Below, piece after piece: positions 1 to 7,834 of a stretch of DNA of 64,000 nt (position 1 is its first letter; each line of letters starts with the position of its first letter). Origin of the DNA: Chitinophaga sp. CF418 (GTDB lineage Bacteria; Bacteroidota; Bacteroidia; Chitinophagales; Chitinophagaceae); assembly GCF_900142925.1 (NCBI RefSeq), contig NZ_FRCN01000006.1:248001-312000 (forward strand). Reading direction: 5' to 3'. Both the position numbers and the translations under genes were made by a program. A model generated the notes under the pieces. It saw only the letters and a list, made by a program, of their open reading frames with translations. It had not been told where the DNA came from and made no database searches.

Positions 1-411
1 TAGCAACTCATAAAATTCTCCTACTGTCAGTAAGCGGGTAAGTTGTTCTCCTGGTCCGGCGGTCTTCATTTCCTCCATAACTGCGGGGCCGGTGGTTACT
101 GCCTGTAAGGGAAAGAACCAGATAGCAACAATGGTAAGAAATGCCGATATCAGGACGGTGCCAACGAACACCAATCCCATAACAGAGATCACTTTGCCCA
201 GCTTCTGACTGGGGTCAACATTGGCAATAGCTGAAGCAATGGCAAAGAATACCAGCGGTATAACAGCTGTAAAAAGAAGGTTAAGGAATATATCGCCTAT
301 CGGTTTGATCACTTCCACCCGTTTTCCGAAGATCAGCCCCAGAATGCTGCCGGCAATAATTCCGCCAAGCAGCAGTAGCAGGCTGCTATAATTTTTGAGT
401 ATGGTCCGCAT
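1..411 (-). CDS. Dicarboxylate/amino acid:cation symporter, N-terminal part
   Basis: The first 137 codons of this gene read leftward off the window edge, starting at an ATG at 411-409. The visible protein begins MRTILKNYSSLLLLLGG and has three hydrophobic segments (roughly residues 9-30, 40-62 and 76-100) with the LGLIFGK and AVIPLVFFAIASAI signatures of the DAACS (GltP/DctA) family. These inner-membrane carriers import glutamate, aspartate or C4-dicarboxylates with Na+ or H+. The substrate-binding C-terminal half lies outside the window, so substrate cannot be assigned. The gene is divergent from the DOPA-dioxygenase-like gene at 493. Family assignment is firm; specificity is unknown. Confidence 0.9.
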   Translation of the reverse strand, partial: MRTILKNYSSLLLLLGGIIAGSILGLIFGKRVEVIKPIGDIFLNLLFTAVIPLVFFAIASAIANVDPSQKLGKVISVMGLVFVGTVLISAFLTIVAIWFFPLQAVTTGPAVMEEMKTAGPGEQLTRLLTVGEFYELL

Positions 412-478
412 GGCTCAAATATATCGAAAAGTCCACTTTATCAGATGATTTGTCCATTTCCTGCGCATAGGCGTTGAG

Positions 479-486
479 TATCTTTG
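479..486 (+). promoter_or_regulatory. Candidate -7 promoter box (TATCTTTG)
   Basis: TATCTTTG fits the TAnnTTTG box of Bacteroidota sigma-ABfr promoters. It ends 7 bp before the ATG at 493, which would give a very short or leaderless transcript. A TTTG at 449-452 is spaced too far upstream to be a good -33 element, so only the -7 box supports it. Confidence 0.4.
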
Positions 487-492
487 TGTACG

Positions 493-1374
493 ATGAACAG
501 GAAGGATTTTCTGGCCGCAATGGCCGTTTTGCCTGTAGGAGGATTATATATGCAATTACAAGAACTGGGGAAGATTACCCGTGATTATCAGCGTACTACA
601 TTAATGCCGGCTATGTTCATTGGTCATGGTAATCCGATGAACGCGCTTTACGACAATGCTTTCACCCGCCGGTTGAAAGAGATGGGGGAATCAGTGAAAC
701 AATTACCTAACGCTATATTGGTAGTATCTGCCCACTGACTGACGAGAGGCACGCATGTGCTGACCTCCGCCAGGCCGGCTACAATACATGATTTCGGAGG
801 GTTTCCGCAGGCGCTGCATGATGTGCAGTACCCGGCCCCGGGAGCGCCGGAATTGGCTCGTGAAACGGCAAAGCTGATCAAAAGTACCCAGGTGGTGGAA
901 GATGATCAGTGGGGACTGGACCACGGCACGTGGACTGTCCTGAAACATATGTACCCGGAAGCCAATATACCGGTGTTCCAGCTGAGCGTTGACTATTATA
1001 AGCCACCTGCTTATCATTATCAGCTGGCGCAGGAGCTGAAGGAACTCCGTAAAAGAGGAGTACTTATTGTAGGTAGTGGCAATATTGTTCATAACCTGAG
1101 AAGGATCAGTTTTGCAGACAATGCAGCTCCCTTTGACTGGGCACAGGAGTTTGACGCTACTGTAAAGAACAAGGTGGAACAGCAGGCATTTGAAGACCTG
1201 CTGCACTATGAGAGATTGGGGGAAGCAGCGAAACTTTCCATCCCTACTCCGGACCACTATTTTCCTTTCATTTACGGACTTGGTCTGGCCGAACCGGATG
1301 AAGATATCAGGTTCACTTATGAAGAGATCCAGAATGGCAGCATCAGCATGCGGTGTTTCCAGGTAGGGGAGTAA
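493..1374 (+). pseudogene. 4,5-DOPA extradiol dioxygenase (LigB/YgiD family), interrupted by in-frame TGA
   Basis: One continuous reading frame encodes a 293-residue LigB-type protein broken only by TGA at 736-738, codon 82. Family members open an aromatic ring of DOPA-like catechols using a metal held by histidines. Visible ligand candidates are His45 in FIGHGNPM, His81 in VVSAH, and the later TPDHYFPF histidine. The motif normally reads SAHW, so the stop is exactly a Trp codon (TGG) changed to TGA. Everything after the stop still reads as a well-kept family sequence (LTRGTHVLTSARPATIHDFGG and on to VGE). Without read-through, the product would be an 81-residue fragment lacking the rest of the active site. 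Other genes here, such as araB, end in TGA, so the standard code applies. A recent mutation or a sequence error are both possible. The ATG at 493 is preferred over a TTG at 484. Confidence 0.85.
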
Positions 1375-1394
1375 ACAATACGATTGAAACATAT

Positions 1395-1443
1395 AAAGGT
1401 CCATGGACAGCGCTATAAAAGTGGCGCTTGTCCATGGACCTTT
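1395..1443 (+). terminator. Long hairpin after the dioxygenase-like gene
   Basis: A perfect 15-bp inverted repeat (AAAGGTCCATGGACA at 1395-1409 and its complement at 1429-1443) encloses a 19-nt loop 20 bp after the stop codon. It is followed by TTTCTTTAT rather than a clean T run. It most likely ends the upstream transcript. Confidence 0.55.
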
Positions 1444-1768
1444 CTTTATGTCCGGAAGGAGGGAAATATTTAATTGTAATTTTGACATTTATCACTAAAT
1501 TGCATCAGGTAGCAATTACGTTTACCGAAAATTTCCTGTCTGGATGTTCCACTGTTTATGCTATTTATCCGGCGGGTGACGAGTCTTCTTACAGCTCATT
1601 AATCTATTGTGGTTGCTTTCATAGCTGCCGGGTCTGTTTCCAGTTGATGGGGTGTGCATGTTGATATGGAGGAGACACCGGTTTACTATATAAATGTTTC
1701 TGCGAACTGCATGCAAATCCAGTAATTTTTGCCGCATGCGGTCGATTCAATAACGTGAACTAGATCGC
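1444..1768 (+). other. Gene-free stretch, possible untranslated transcript
   Basis: No convincing protein is encoded here; the 78-codon frame at 1428-1664 is Cys-rich low-complexity sequence overlapping the hairpin. The stretch begins with an AATTGT-N4-TTGACA site (1472-1491) that also occurs before araR and araB, and it ends at a very strong intrinsic terminator (1769-1802). A promoter-like start plus terminator with no gene between suggests a small RNA, but no known RNA family was recognised. Confidence 0.25.
1472..1491. promoter_or_regulatory. Candidate AraR-type site 1 (orphan copy)
   Basis: The site AATTGT-AATT-TTGACA-TTTA shares its fixed positions with sites at 2884-2903 and 3772-3791. 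Unlike those two it has no protein-coding gene directly downstream. Function is inferred only from similarity to the other two. Confidence 0.35.
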
Positions 1769-1802
1769 GAAGGTCGAACTCATTCGACCTTCTTTTTTTT
1801 TC
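1769..1802 (+). terminator. Strong intrinsic terminator with no gene before it
   Basis: GAAGGTCGAA at 1769-1778 and TTCGACCTTC at 1783-1792 form a 10-bp perfect stem with a 4-nt loop (CTCA), followed by a run of about ten T. This is a textbook rho-independent terminator, yet the nearest upstream coding sequence ends at 1374 and has its own hairpin. Confidence 0.85.
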
Positions 1803-1840
1803 TTTATTGGTATCTATCCCGGGGGCATTGCCCCTTTCGG

Positions 1841-1935
1841 AACCCGGGGTTGAAACCTTACGCTACTCGTCCCCCGGGGTTGCACCCCGGGCTACAAACA
1901 CTGAGGCTCCTAACGGAGCCTATTGTTGCGAATGA
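1841..1935 (+). repeat. Dispersed palindromic intergenic repeat, copy A
   Basis: The copy reads CCCCGGGGTTGCACCCCGGG, then CTACAAACAC, then GGCTCCTAACGGAGCC, with a degenerate extra half-unit before it (1841-1866). Both parts can fold as hairpins. Related copies lie at 16931, 35476 and 51437, always in the same orientation. It resembles the REP-like elements of other bacteria, but no mobilising transposase is present in the window. Confidence 0.75.
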
Positions 1936-2012
1936 TCCAATTATGTAGCAATTCAGAACCGGATCTTCTGTGGTTCAAAAATGCTCCGGTTTCGCTCAGG
2001 ATTCGCCCGGAT

Positions 2013-2117
2013 TCCATAGCTATAGCTGCTGTAGTCCTGCTTTAGCAGAGCTTTTGTATAGCCTTGGCTATAGAACAGTGCCTATAAAGCTATAGTAGAG
2101 TGCCTGTAGGCTATAGG
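2013..2117. repeat. Cluster of CTATAG repeats
   Basis: Within about 100 bp the motif CTATAG occurs four times (2020, 2068, 2090, 2110), and the phrase AGTGCCT followed by GCTATAG occurs twice in tandem. The segment has no coding potential and lies before the promoter of the HAD gene. Its function is unknown. Confidence 0.5.
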
Positions 2118-2190
2118 ATCAACCGAATCTCAAGGCCAACTTAAGCAAATAAGGATAGAATTGGGACTACTATGCCGCTATTTAATTTAT

Positions 2191-2198
2191 TAGCTTTG
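2191..2198 (+). promoter_or_regulatory. Candidate -7 promoter box (TAGCTTTG)
   Basis: TAGCTTTG matches TAnnTTTG and ends 26 bp before the ATG of the HAD gene at 2225, a usual distance. No clear TTTG -33 element is present. Confidence 0.4.
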
Positions 2199-2224
2199 AC
2201 CCTGCAAAATTGTAAAAGAGACTT

Positions 2225-2875
2225 ATGAAAAAGGCATTTATATTTGACATGAACGGCACTATGATCGACGACATGGCGTATCATCTGGAGGGCTGGTATA
2301 ACACATTGACAGAGCTGGGAGCAGGTTTGAGCCGGGAGGCGGTAAAGAAGGAAATGTACGGTAAGAACCAGGAGCTGCTGATCCGTGTTTTTGGAAAGGA
2401 CCGTTTTACAGTGGCAGAGATGGATGAGCTGTCCCTGGAGAAGGAGAAACGTTACCAGAAGGCTTATTTGCCTCATCTGCAGCTGATACCGGGCCTTCAG
2501 GCATTCCTGGAAGCCGCTGAAAAGGAGGGGATCCCAATGGGGATAGGTACGGCGGCTATTCCTTTTAACGTTGATTTTGCACTGGACAATCTGCATATAC
2601 GCCATTATTTCAGGAGTATTATTACTGCGAATGATGTCAGCACGAGCAAACCTCATCCGGAAGTATTCCTGAAAGCAGCGGAGGAACTGGGTGTTGATCC
2701 CGCTTCCTGCATTGTGTTCGAAGATGCGCCAAAAGGTGTGGAAGCCGCTGCTAATGCGGGTATGAAGGCGGTGGTGCTTACCACTATGCACACCCGTGAG
2801 GAGTTCGGTGACTACAATAATATCATCACTTTTGTACCTGATTACAGGTCTTTAACTCCTGGTCAGTTACACTGA
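2225..2875 (+). CDS. HAD-superfamily phosphatase, beta-phosphoglucomutase-like
   Basis: A 216-residue cytosolic HAD hydrolase with an alpha-helical cap after motif I, like beta-phosphoglucomutase and sugar-phosphate phosphatases. Motif I is DMNGT with the nucleophile Asp8; motif II is Thr in GIGTAA; motif III is Lys in SKPHPEVF; motif IV is FEDAPKG. The residue two after the nucleophile, normally an Asp acting as acid/base, is Asn10 here. The gene stands directly before the arabinose regulator, so a sugar-phosphate clean-up role is plausible but not shown. The gap to araR is about 125 bp with its own candidate operator, so co-transcription is uncertain. Substrate unknown. Confidence 0.88.
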   Translation: MKKAFIFDMNGTMIDDMAYHLEGWYNTLTELGAGLSREAVKKEMYGKNQELLIRVFGKDRFTVAEMDELSLEKEKRYQKAYLPHLQLIPGLQAFLEAAEKEGIPMGIGTAAIPFNVDFALDNLHIRHYFRSIITANDVSTSKPHPEVFLKAAEELGVDPASCIVFEDAPKGVEAAANAGMKAVVLTTMHTREEFGDYNNIITFVPDYRSLTPGQLH

Positions 2876-2883
2876 TAAAAAAT

Positions 2884-2903
2884 AATTGTAAAATTGACAT
2901 TTA
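2884..2903. promoter_or_regulatory. Candidate AraR operator 2 (before araR)
   Basis: AATTGT-AAAA-TTGACA-TTTA lies about 100 bp before the araR start and matches sites 1472-1491 and 3772-3791 at 16 or more of 20 positions. It suggests that the regulator controls its own gene. The assignment is inference from recurrence and position. Confidence 0.5.
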
Positions 2904-3000
2904 AAGTTCTATCTTGTGTACAAATAAACAGTCTGTGGCTCAAAAAACTGGCAATGTCAACGGGGAGTTTTATATTAGCGGAATTAAACTCCAGGATAGT

Positions 3001-3705
3001 ATGACACGTTATTCCCGGCAAACCCGGATGCTGGTAGCTGTAGACTGTATTATTTTCGGTTTTGACGGACAGGATCTTAAGCTCTTGCTGATCAAACGCG
3101 GTTTCGAGCCGGAAAAGGGAAAATGGAGCCTGATGGGGGGCTTTGTACAGACAGATGAAGATCTCGAACAGGCAGCGGCCCGCACGCTGACCAAGCTCAC
3201 AGGGCTGGAAGGCGTCTATATGGAGCAGCTGGCAGCTTTCGGCAGCCCGGACAGGGACCCGATGGAACGTACGCTTTCTGTGTCCTATTTCGCATTGATC
3301 GATATCAACCAGTACAAGCAACAGATCACGGATGAGTACAAAGCTGAGTGGTTTCCGCTCAGGGATGCTCCCAAACTGATCTTCGACCATGCAAAAATGG
3401 TTGAAGAGGCTCAGGCAAGGCTTCGTTATAAAGCGGCCATTCACCCGCTGTTATTTGAACTGTTGCCTACCAGGTTCACCATCCCACAACTGCAGATACT
3501 GTTCGAAGCAGTATATGATGCAGGCTTTGACAAGCGTAACTTCAGCAGGAAGGTATTATCTACCGGCTTACTTGTCAAACAGAAGGAAAAAGAGAGGGCT
3601 ACTTCCAAAAGGGGAGCATTCTATTATAAGCTGGATAAAAGAAAATACAGCGCCAAATTCCACGCCTTCCTCAATTTTGTTTCCGATCCCGGAAATCTGA
3701 AATAA
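3001..3705 (+). CDS. araR: Nudix-fold transcriptional regulator of arabinose use (NrtR/AraR type)
   Basis: This 234-residue protein has an N-terminal Nudix domain (about residues 8-145, with LIKRGFEPEKGKWSLMGGFVQ-like core) and a C-terminal winged helix (about 155-225). The Nudix box is degraded: the REUxEExGU core reads RTLTKLTGL, so the catalytic Glu residues are missing and the domain should bind an effector rather than hydrolyse it. This is the pattern of Bacteroides thetaiotaomicron AraR (BT0354), which represses arabinose genes until L-arabinose binds. It stands directly before araB-araD-araA, which supports the same role. The ATG at 3001 fits the short N-terminus of the family; a TTG at 2914 would add 29 atypical residues. 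A terminator at 3711 separates it from araB. Confidence 0.88.
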   Translation: MTRYSRQTRMLVAVDCIIFGFDGQDLKLLLIKRGFEPEKGKWSLMGGFVQTDEDLEQAAARTLTKLTGLEGVYMEQLAAFGSPDRDPMERTLSVSYFALIDINQYKQQITDEYKAEWFPLRDAPKLIFDHAKMVEEAQARLRYKAAIHPLLFELLPTRFTIPQLQILFEAVYDAGFDKRNFSRKVLSTGLLVKQKEKERATSKRGAFYYKLDKRKYSAKFHAFLNFVSDPGNLK

Positions 3706-3710
3706 GGCAA

Positions 3711-3759
3711 ACTGATATGATTTCACTGTAATACGTGACGCTCATATCAGTGTTTTTTT
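3711..3759 (+). terminator. Intrinsic terminator of araR
   Basis: ACTGATATGA at 3711-3720 pairs perfectly with TCATATCAGT at 3742-3751, followed by a run of seven T. The 21-nt loop is long. It separates the regulator from the araBDA operon. Confidence 0.7.
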
Positions 3760-3771
3760 ACCTTATTTAAT

Positions 3772-3791
3772 AATTGTCTGTTTGACAATAA
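3772..3791. promoter_or_regulatory. Candidate AraR operator 3 (before araB)
   Basis: AATTGT-CTGT-TTGACA-ATAA contains the perfect dyad ATTGTC-N5-GACAAT, the clearest palindrome of the three related sites. It lies about 85 bp before the araB start in the promoter region, as expected of a repressor site. Confidence 0.6.
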
Positions 3792-3876
3792 AGTAGACTG
3801 GAACAATTACTCATTTTAAAATACGTTGTTGTCTTTCGCTGCCAACAGGCAGGAAGACCGTTCAAGGATGTACGTT

Positions 3877-5520
3877 ATGGAAAATTCATTTGTAATAGGT
3901 GTCGACTTCGGCACCGATTCAGTACGGTCTCTCGTAGTGAATACCCGGACAGGAGAGGAAGTAGGTAGTGCCGTGCACTATTATCCCCGCTGGCAGAAAG
4001 GTTTGTATTGTGACCCTGCCGTGCAGCAATACCGTCAGCACCCATTAGATTACCTGGAAGGACTGGAGCAAAGCATCCTCGGGGCATTGAAACAATGTCC
4101 TGCAGGTACGGCTGCTCTCGTGAAAGGTATTGCCGTTGATACAACGGGTTCTACTCCCGGCCCGGTAGATGAAACAGGCACACCGCTGGCCCTGTTACCT
4201 GGTTTTGAGGATAATCCTAACGCCATGTTCGTTCTCTGGAAAGATCATACTGCCAATAAGGAGGCTGCATTGATCAATGACACTGCACATAGCAATGGCA
4301 CCGACTATACAAAATATTGCGGGGGTATCTACAGCAGTGAATGGTACTGGGCCAAGATCCTGCATGTAATTACAGAAGATGCTGTTGTGAGAGAGAAAGC
4401 GGCTTCCTGGGTAGAGCATTGCGACTGGATCCCGGCACTGCTGACAGGCAACAAGGGTCTCGGCACTTTATTACGCAGCCGTTGTGCGGCAGGACATAAA
4501 GCGATGTGGCATGCTTCATGGGGAGGTTTACCTCCGAAGGATTTCCTGGAGAAATTACACCCTTACCTGGGCAAATATGATCAGACATATACCGATACTG
4601 TAGACGCGACCGTTCCGGCTGGCACCATCAGTGAGGAATGGGCTACCCGCCTGGGACTTTCCAAAGATGTGGTAATAGGCACAGGCGCCTTCGATGCGCA
4701 TATGGGCGCTGTAGGTGGCGGTATCCAGTCTTATTCTCTCTGTAAGGTGATCGGAACCAGCACCTGCGACATCCTGGTGGCACCCATGGAAGAAGCAGGG
4801 CATCTGTTTGTAAAAGGCATCTGCGGACAGGTAGATGGCTCTGTAATACCTGGCATGCTGGGACTGGAAGCAGGACAATCCGCCTATGGCGATGTATTCG
4901 CCTGGTTGCGCCGTCTCATTATGGGGCCATTGTATGCGCTCCTGCCTGAGGATAAGGATAAACTCGCTGCAGTGGAAGATAAACTGCTGGGCTACCTGTC
5001 ACAACAGGCGCAGCAGCTGCCGCTAAAGGATAATGATCCCCTGGCTTTAGACTGGTTTAACGGCCGTCGTACGCCTGATGCCAATCATACTGTAAAAAGC
5101 ACTATTACCGGTTTACACCTGGGTATAGATGCCGTACAGATGTTCAAAGCACTGGTAGAAGCTACCGCTTTTGGCGCGCAAAGCATAGCTGAGCGTTTCG
5201 CGAAAGAAGGCGTGCCTATTAAAGAGGTAATTGCATTGGGCGGCGTGGCCAAGAAGTCTTCTTACGCCATGCAGGTACTGGCAGATGTTATGAACAGGCC
5301 TATCAGGATCGTAAACAGTGAGAATGCATGTGCACTCGGCGCTGCCATGTTTGCAGCTACAGCGGCAGGCATCTATAGCGATATTGACAGTGCGCAGAAA
5401 GCGATGACCTCTGGATTTGAAACTGTCTGGCAGCCTCGCCAGGAGAATGTTCCATACTATGCAGCCCGTTACCGTCAATTCCAGGAACTGGGCGCATTCA
5501 CCGAAAAATTGTACGTATGA
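3877..5520 (+). CDS. araB: Ribulokinase
   Basis: A 547-residue FGGY-family carbohydrate kinase that phosphorylates L-ribulose to L-ribulose 5-phosphate, the second step of arabinose breakdown. The N-terminal ATP-binding motif VIGVDFGTDSVR, the GFEDNPNAMFVLWKDHTA segment, and the C-terminal ALGGVAKKS and ACALGAAMFAA motifs are typical of AraB, as is the length. The start at 3877 (MENSFVIGVDFG) fits family N-termini. An ATG at 3868 is possible, while the upstream TTG at 3826 would add 17 unlikely residues. The stop overlaps the araD start by 4 bp (ATGA), showing translational coupling. Confidence 0.95.
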   Translation: MENSFVIGVDFGTDSVRSLVVNTRTGEEVGSAVHYYPRWQKGLYCDPAVQQYRQHPLDYLEGLEQSILGALKQCPAGTAALVKGIAVDTTGSTPGPVDETGTPLALLPGFEDNPNAMFVLWKDHTANKEAALINDTAHSNGTDYTKYCGGIYSSEWYWAKILHVITEDAVVREKAASWVEHCDWIPALLTGNKGLGTLLRSRCAAGHKAMWHASWGGLPPKDFLEKLHPYLGKYDQTYTDTVDATVPAGTISEEWATRLGLSKDVVIGTGAFDAHMGAVGGGIQSYSLCKVIGTSTCDILVAPMEEAGHLFVKGICGQVDGSVIPGMLGLEAGQSAYGDVFAWLRRLIMGPLYALLPEDKDKLAAVEDKLLGYLSQQAQQLPLKDNDPLALDWFNGRRTPDANHTVKSTITGLHLGIDAVQMFKALVEATAFGAQSIAERFAKEGVPIKEVIALGGVAKKSSYAMQVLADVMNRPIRIVNSENACALGAAMFAATAAGIYSDIDSAQKAMTSGFETVWQPRQENVPYYAARYRQFQELGAFTEKLYV

Positions 5521-6218
5521 GCAACCGTTATAAGGGCATAAAAGAACAGGCTTACGAAGCCAATATGCAATTGCCCGCCTTAGGACTGGTATTGTTCACT
5601 TTTGGAAATGTGAGCGTGGTAGACCGCAACCTGGGCGTCTTTGCCATTAAACCCAGCGGCGTGCCTTATAAGCTATTGTCGCCCGATAGCATGGTAATTG
5701 TTGATTTCGACGCAAAGACCGTTGAAGGAACAGGGCGTCCGTCTTCAGATACCAAAACCCATGCGGTGTTGTATAAACACTGGGAGGATATCGGAGGCAT
5801 TGTACATACGCACTCTACATATGCTACCGCCTGGGCACAGGCACAGCGGGATATTCCTATCTATGGCACTACACATGCCGATCACCTGACGGCAGATGTT
5901 CCCTGCGCAGCACCGATGAGTGATGAGATGATTAAGGGCAACTACGAACATGAAACTGGCTTCCAGATCATGCAATGCCTGCAGGAAAGGCAATTGTCGT
6001 ATAAGGATGTGGAGATGATACTCGTAGGCAATCACGCGCCATTTACATGGGGAAAGACAGCCGACAAAGCAGTGTACAACGCGGCGGTGCTGGAAGAAGT
6101 AGCGAGGATGGCATACCTGACAGAGAGCATCCGTCCGGAGTGTCCTAAACTGAAAGAATCCCTGATCAGAAAACATTTTGAACGCAAACACGGGCCCGAT
6201 GCCTATTATGGTCAATAG
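5517..6218 (+). CDS. araD: L-ribulose-5-phosphate 4-epimerase
   Basis: A 233-residue class II aldolase-fold enzyme that epimerises L-ribulose 5-phosphate to D-xylulose 5-phosphate, feeding the pentose phosphate pathway. Metal ligands are visible as His97 and His99 in VHTHSTYAT and His173 in VGNHAPFTWG; the KPSGVPYKLLSPDSMV segment is the phosphate-binding region. Length equals that of the family. It overlaps araB by 4 bp and is followed 28 bp later by araA, in one operon. Confidence 0.96.
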   Translation: MSNRYKGIKEQAYEANMQLPALGLVLFTFGNVSVVDRNLGVFAIKPSGVPYKLLSPDSMVIVDFDAKTVEGTGRPSSDTKTHAVLYKHWEDIGGIVHTHSTYATAWAQAQRDIPIYGTTHADHLTADVPCAAPMSDEMIKGNYEHETGFQIMQCLQERQLSYKDVEMILVGNHAPFTWGKTADKAVYNAAVLEEVARMAYLTESIRPECPKLKESLIRKHFERKHGPDAYYGQ

Positions 6219-6246
6219 TGCAGGTCACATCTAAAATTCCAACAGC

Positions 6247-7752
6247 ATGATACAGTTGAAGCAATTTGAAGCCTGGTTCATCACCGGCAGCCAACATCTT
6301 TATGGAGAAGAAACTTTAAAGCAGGTAGCGGCGCACGCAGAAAAGATTGCACAGTCGCTCAGTGCAGACGCCAACATACCGGTACGCATTGTATTTAAAC
6401 CGGTCGTAAAAACGCCGGATGAAATATACCGCATTTGCCAGGAAGCTAACACAGCTCCTGATTGTATAGGGGTGATCGCCTGGATGCATACCTTCTCTCC
6501 GGCCAAAATGTGGATCGGGGGATTAAAGATCCTGCAACGCCCGTTATTACACCTGCATACACAGTTTAACAGGGACATCCCTTGGGGAGATATCGATATG
6601 GACTTTATGAACCTGAATCAGTCTGCCCATGGCGACCGCGAGTTTGGTTTCATGATGTCGAGAATGAGAATGGACCGGAAAGTAGTAGCTGGCCACTGGC
6701 AGGATCCGGAAGTAACAGCAGAAATAGGTACATGGCTGCGTGCAGCTGCCGGTTGGTTTGACTGGCAGGGCGCCCGTTTTGCCCGTATTGGAGACAATAT
6801 GCGTCAGGTGGCTGTAACTGAGGGCGACAAAGTGGAAGCAGAGCTGCAGTTTGGGTATTCAGTGAATGGCTATGGTGTAGGAGACCTGGTAAAATATATC
6901 AAAGGGATCAGCGATGCTGCTATTGGCACACTGGTACAGGAATATGAGCAGAGTTATGTACTTGCGGCTCCTTTGCTGAAAGGTGGCGCACAACACTCAT
7001 CTCTGCGGGAAGCTGCACGTATAGAGTTAGGCTTGCGTGCTTTCCTGGAAGAAGGTAAATTCAAAGGTTTTACAGATACTTTCGAGGATCTGCATGGCAT
7101 GGAGCAGTTGCCGGGTATTGCAGTACAGCGTCTGATGGCTGACGGATATGGTTTCGGCGGTGAAGGTGACTGGAAAACGGCTGCACTGGTGAGAGCGATG
7201 AAAGTAATGGGTAGCGGACTGCCAGGGGGTAACTCTTTCATGGAAGATTATACCTATCATTTTGATCCGGATAATCGCCTGGTACTGGGGGCGCACATGC
7301 TGGAGATCTGTTCATCTATCGCGAACGGCAAACCATCCTGTGAGATCCATCCGCTGGGTATAGGTGGTAAGGCTGATCCTGTAAGATTGGTATTCAATGT
7401 TGCGGGAGGTCCGGCTATTAATGCGTCTGTAATTGATATGGGCAATCGTTTCAGATTGCTGGTGAATGAAGTGGATGCAGTAGAGCCGTTACATCAGCTG
7501 CCTAAACTGCCGGTAGCAAGGGTATTGTGGAAGCCATTGCCTGACATGCGCACAGGTTGTGCTGCCTGGATACAGGCCGGAGGGGCGCACCACACCGGTT
7601 ATAGTCAGAACCTGACTGCTGCGCATATGCAGGACTTTGCAGACATGGCGGGTATTGAGTATGTGCGTATTGGTAAGGATACAGACCTGTATCAGTTCAG
7701 AAATGAGCTGCGCTGGAATGATGCATTTTACCTGATGAAAGGATTTAAATAA
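6247..7752 (+). CDS. araA: L-arabinose isomerase
   Basis: A 501-residue enzyme converting L-arabinose to L-ribulose, the first step of the pathway. Manganese-binding residues are all present: Glu306 ([10 protein letters not shown]), Glu333 (FMEDYTYHF), His350 ([11 protein letters not shown]) and His448/His449 ([10 protein letters not shown]). Length matches the E. coli enzyme. It is the last gene of araB-araD-araA and is followed within 50 bp by a strong terminator. No arabinose transporter is present in the visible operon. Confidence 0.97.
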   Translation: MIQLKQFEAWFITGSQHLYGEETLKQVAAHAEKIAQSLSADANIPVRIVFKPVVKTPDEIYRICQEANTAPDCIGVIAWMHTFSPAKMWIGGLKILQRPLLHLHTQFNRDIPWGDIDMDFMNLNQSAHGDREFGFMMSRMRMDRKVVAGHWQDPEVTAEIGTWLRAAAGWFDWQGARFARIGDNMRQVAVTEGDKVEAELQFGYSVNGYGVGDLVKYIKGISDAAIGTLVQEYEQSYVLAAPLLKGGAQHSSLREAARIELGLRAFLEEGKFKGFTDTFEDLHGMEQLPGIAVQRLMADGYGFGGEGDWKTAALVRAMKVMGSGLPGGNSFMEDYTYHFDPDNRLVLGAHMLEICSSIANGKPSCEIHPLGIGGKADPVRLVFNVAGGPAINASVIDMGNRFRLLVNEVDAVEPLHQLPKLPVARVLWKPLPDMRTGCAAWIQAGGAHHTGYSQNLTAAHMQDFADMAGIEYVRIGKDTDLYQFRNELRWNDAFYLMKGFK

Positions 7753-7800
7753 GAACTAGATCTATAACGGCTGAATAAGCCATGACGTGGAATATCAATC

Positions 7801-7833
7801 GCCGTCCGCCTTCAGGCGGATGGCCTTTTTTTT
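7801..7833 (+). terminator. Terminator of the araBDA operon
   Basis: A stem GCCGTCCGCC/GGCGGATGGC with TTCA loop is followed by a run of nine T. The facing gene ends directly at 7835, so its stop codon lies just after the T run. Confidence 0.9.
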
Positions 7834-7834
7834 A

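Noticed and set aside
736..738. Selenocysteine or recoded TGA
   Set aside because: Homologues have Trp here, not Cys; no SECIS-like hairpin was apparent just downstream, and TGA is used as a normal stop elsewhere in the window.
703..1488. 261-codon open frame on the minus strand
   Set aside because: It lies antisense to the dioxygenase-like gene, whose plus-strand translation matches the LigB family on both sides of the TGA; the antisense product has no recognisable features.
1428..1664. 78-codon plus-strand frame
   Set aside because: Composition is odd (many Cys and Ser at random), it begins inside the hairpin at 1395-1443 and has no domain or promoter of its own.
1665..1800. tRNA gene before the terminator at 1769
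   Set aside because: No cloverleaf or GTTCGA-type T-loop could be formed by eye.
2141..2791. 216-codon minus-strand frame over the HAD gene
   Set aside because: It is the mirror of a well-supported HAD phosphatase; protein is rich in Cys, His and Leu without motif.
3826..3876. Upstream TTG extension of araB
   Set aside because: The 17 extra residues do not resemble any ribulokinase N-terminus; the ATG at 3877 gives the expected start.
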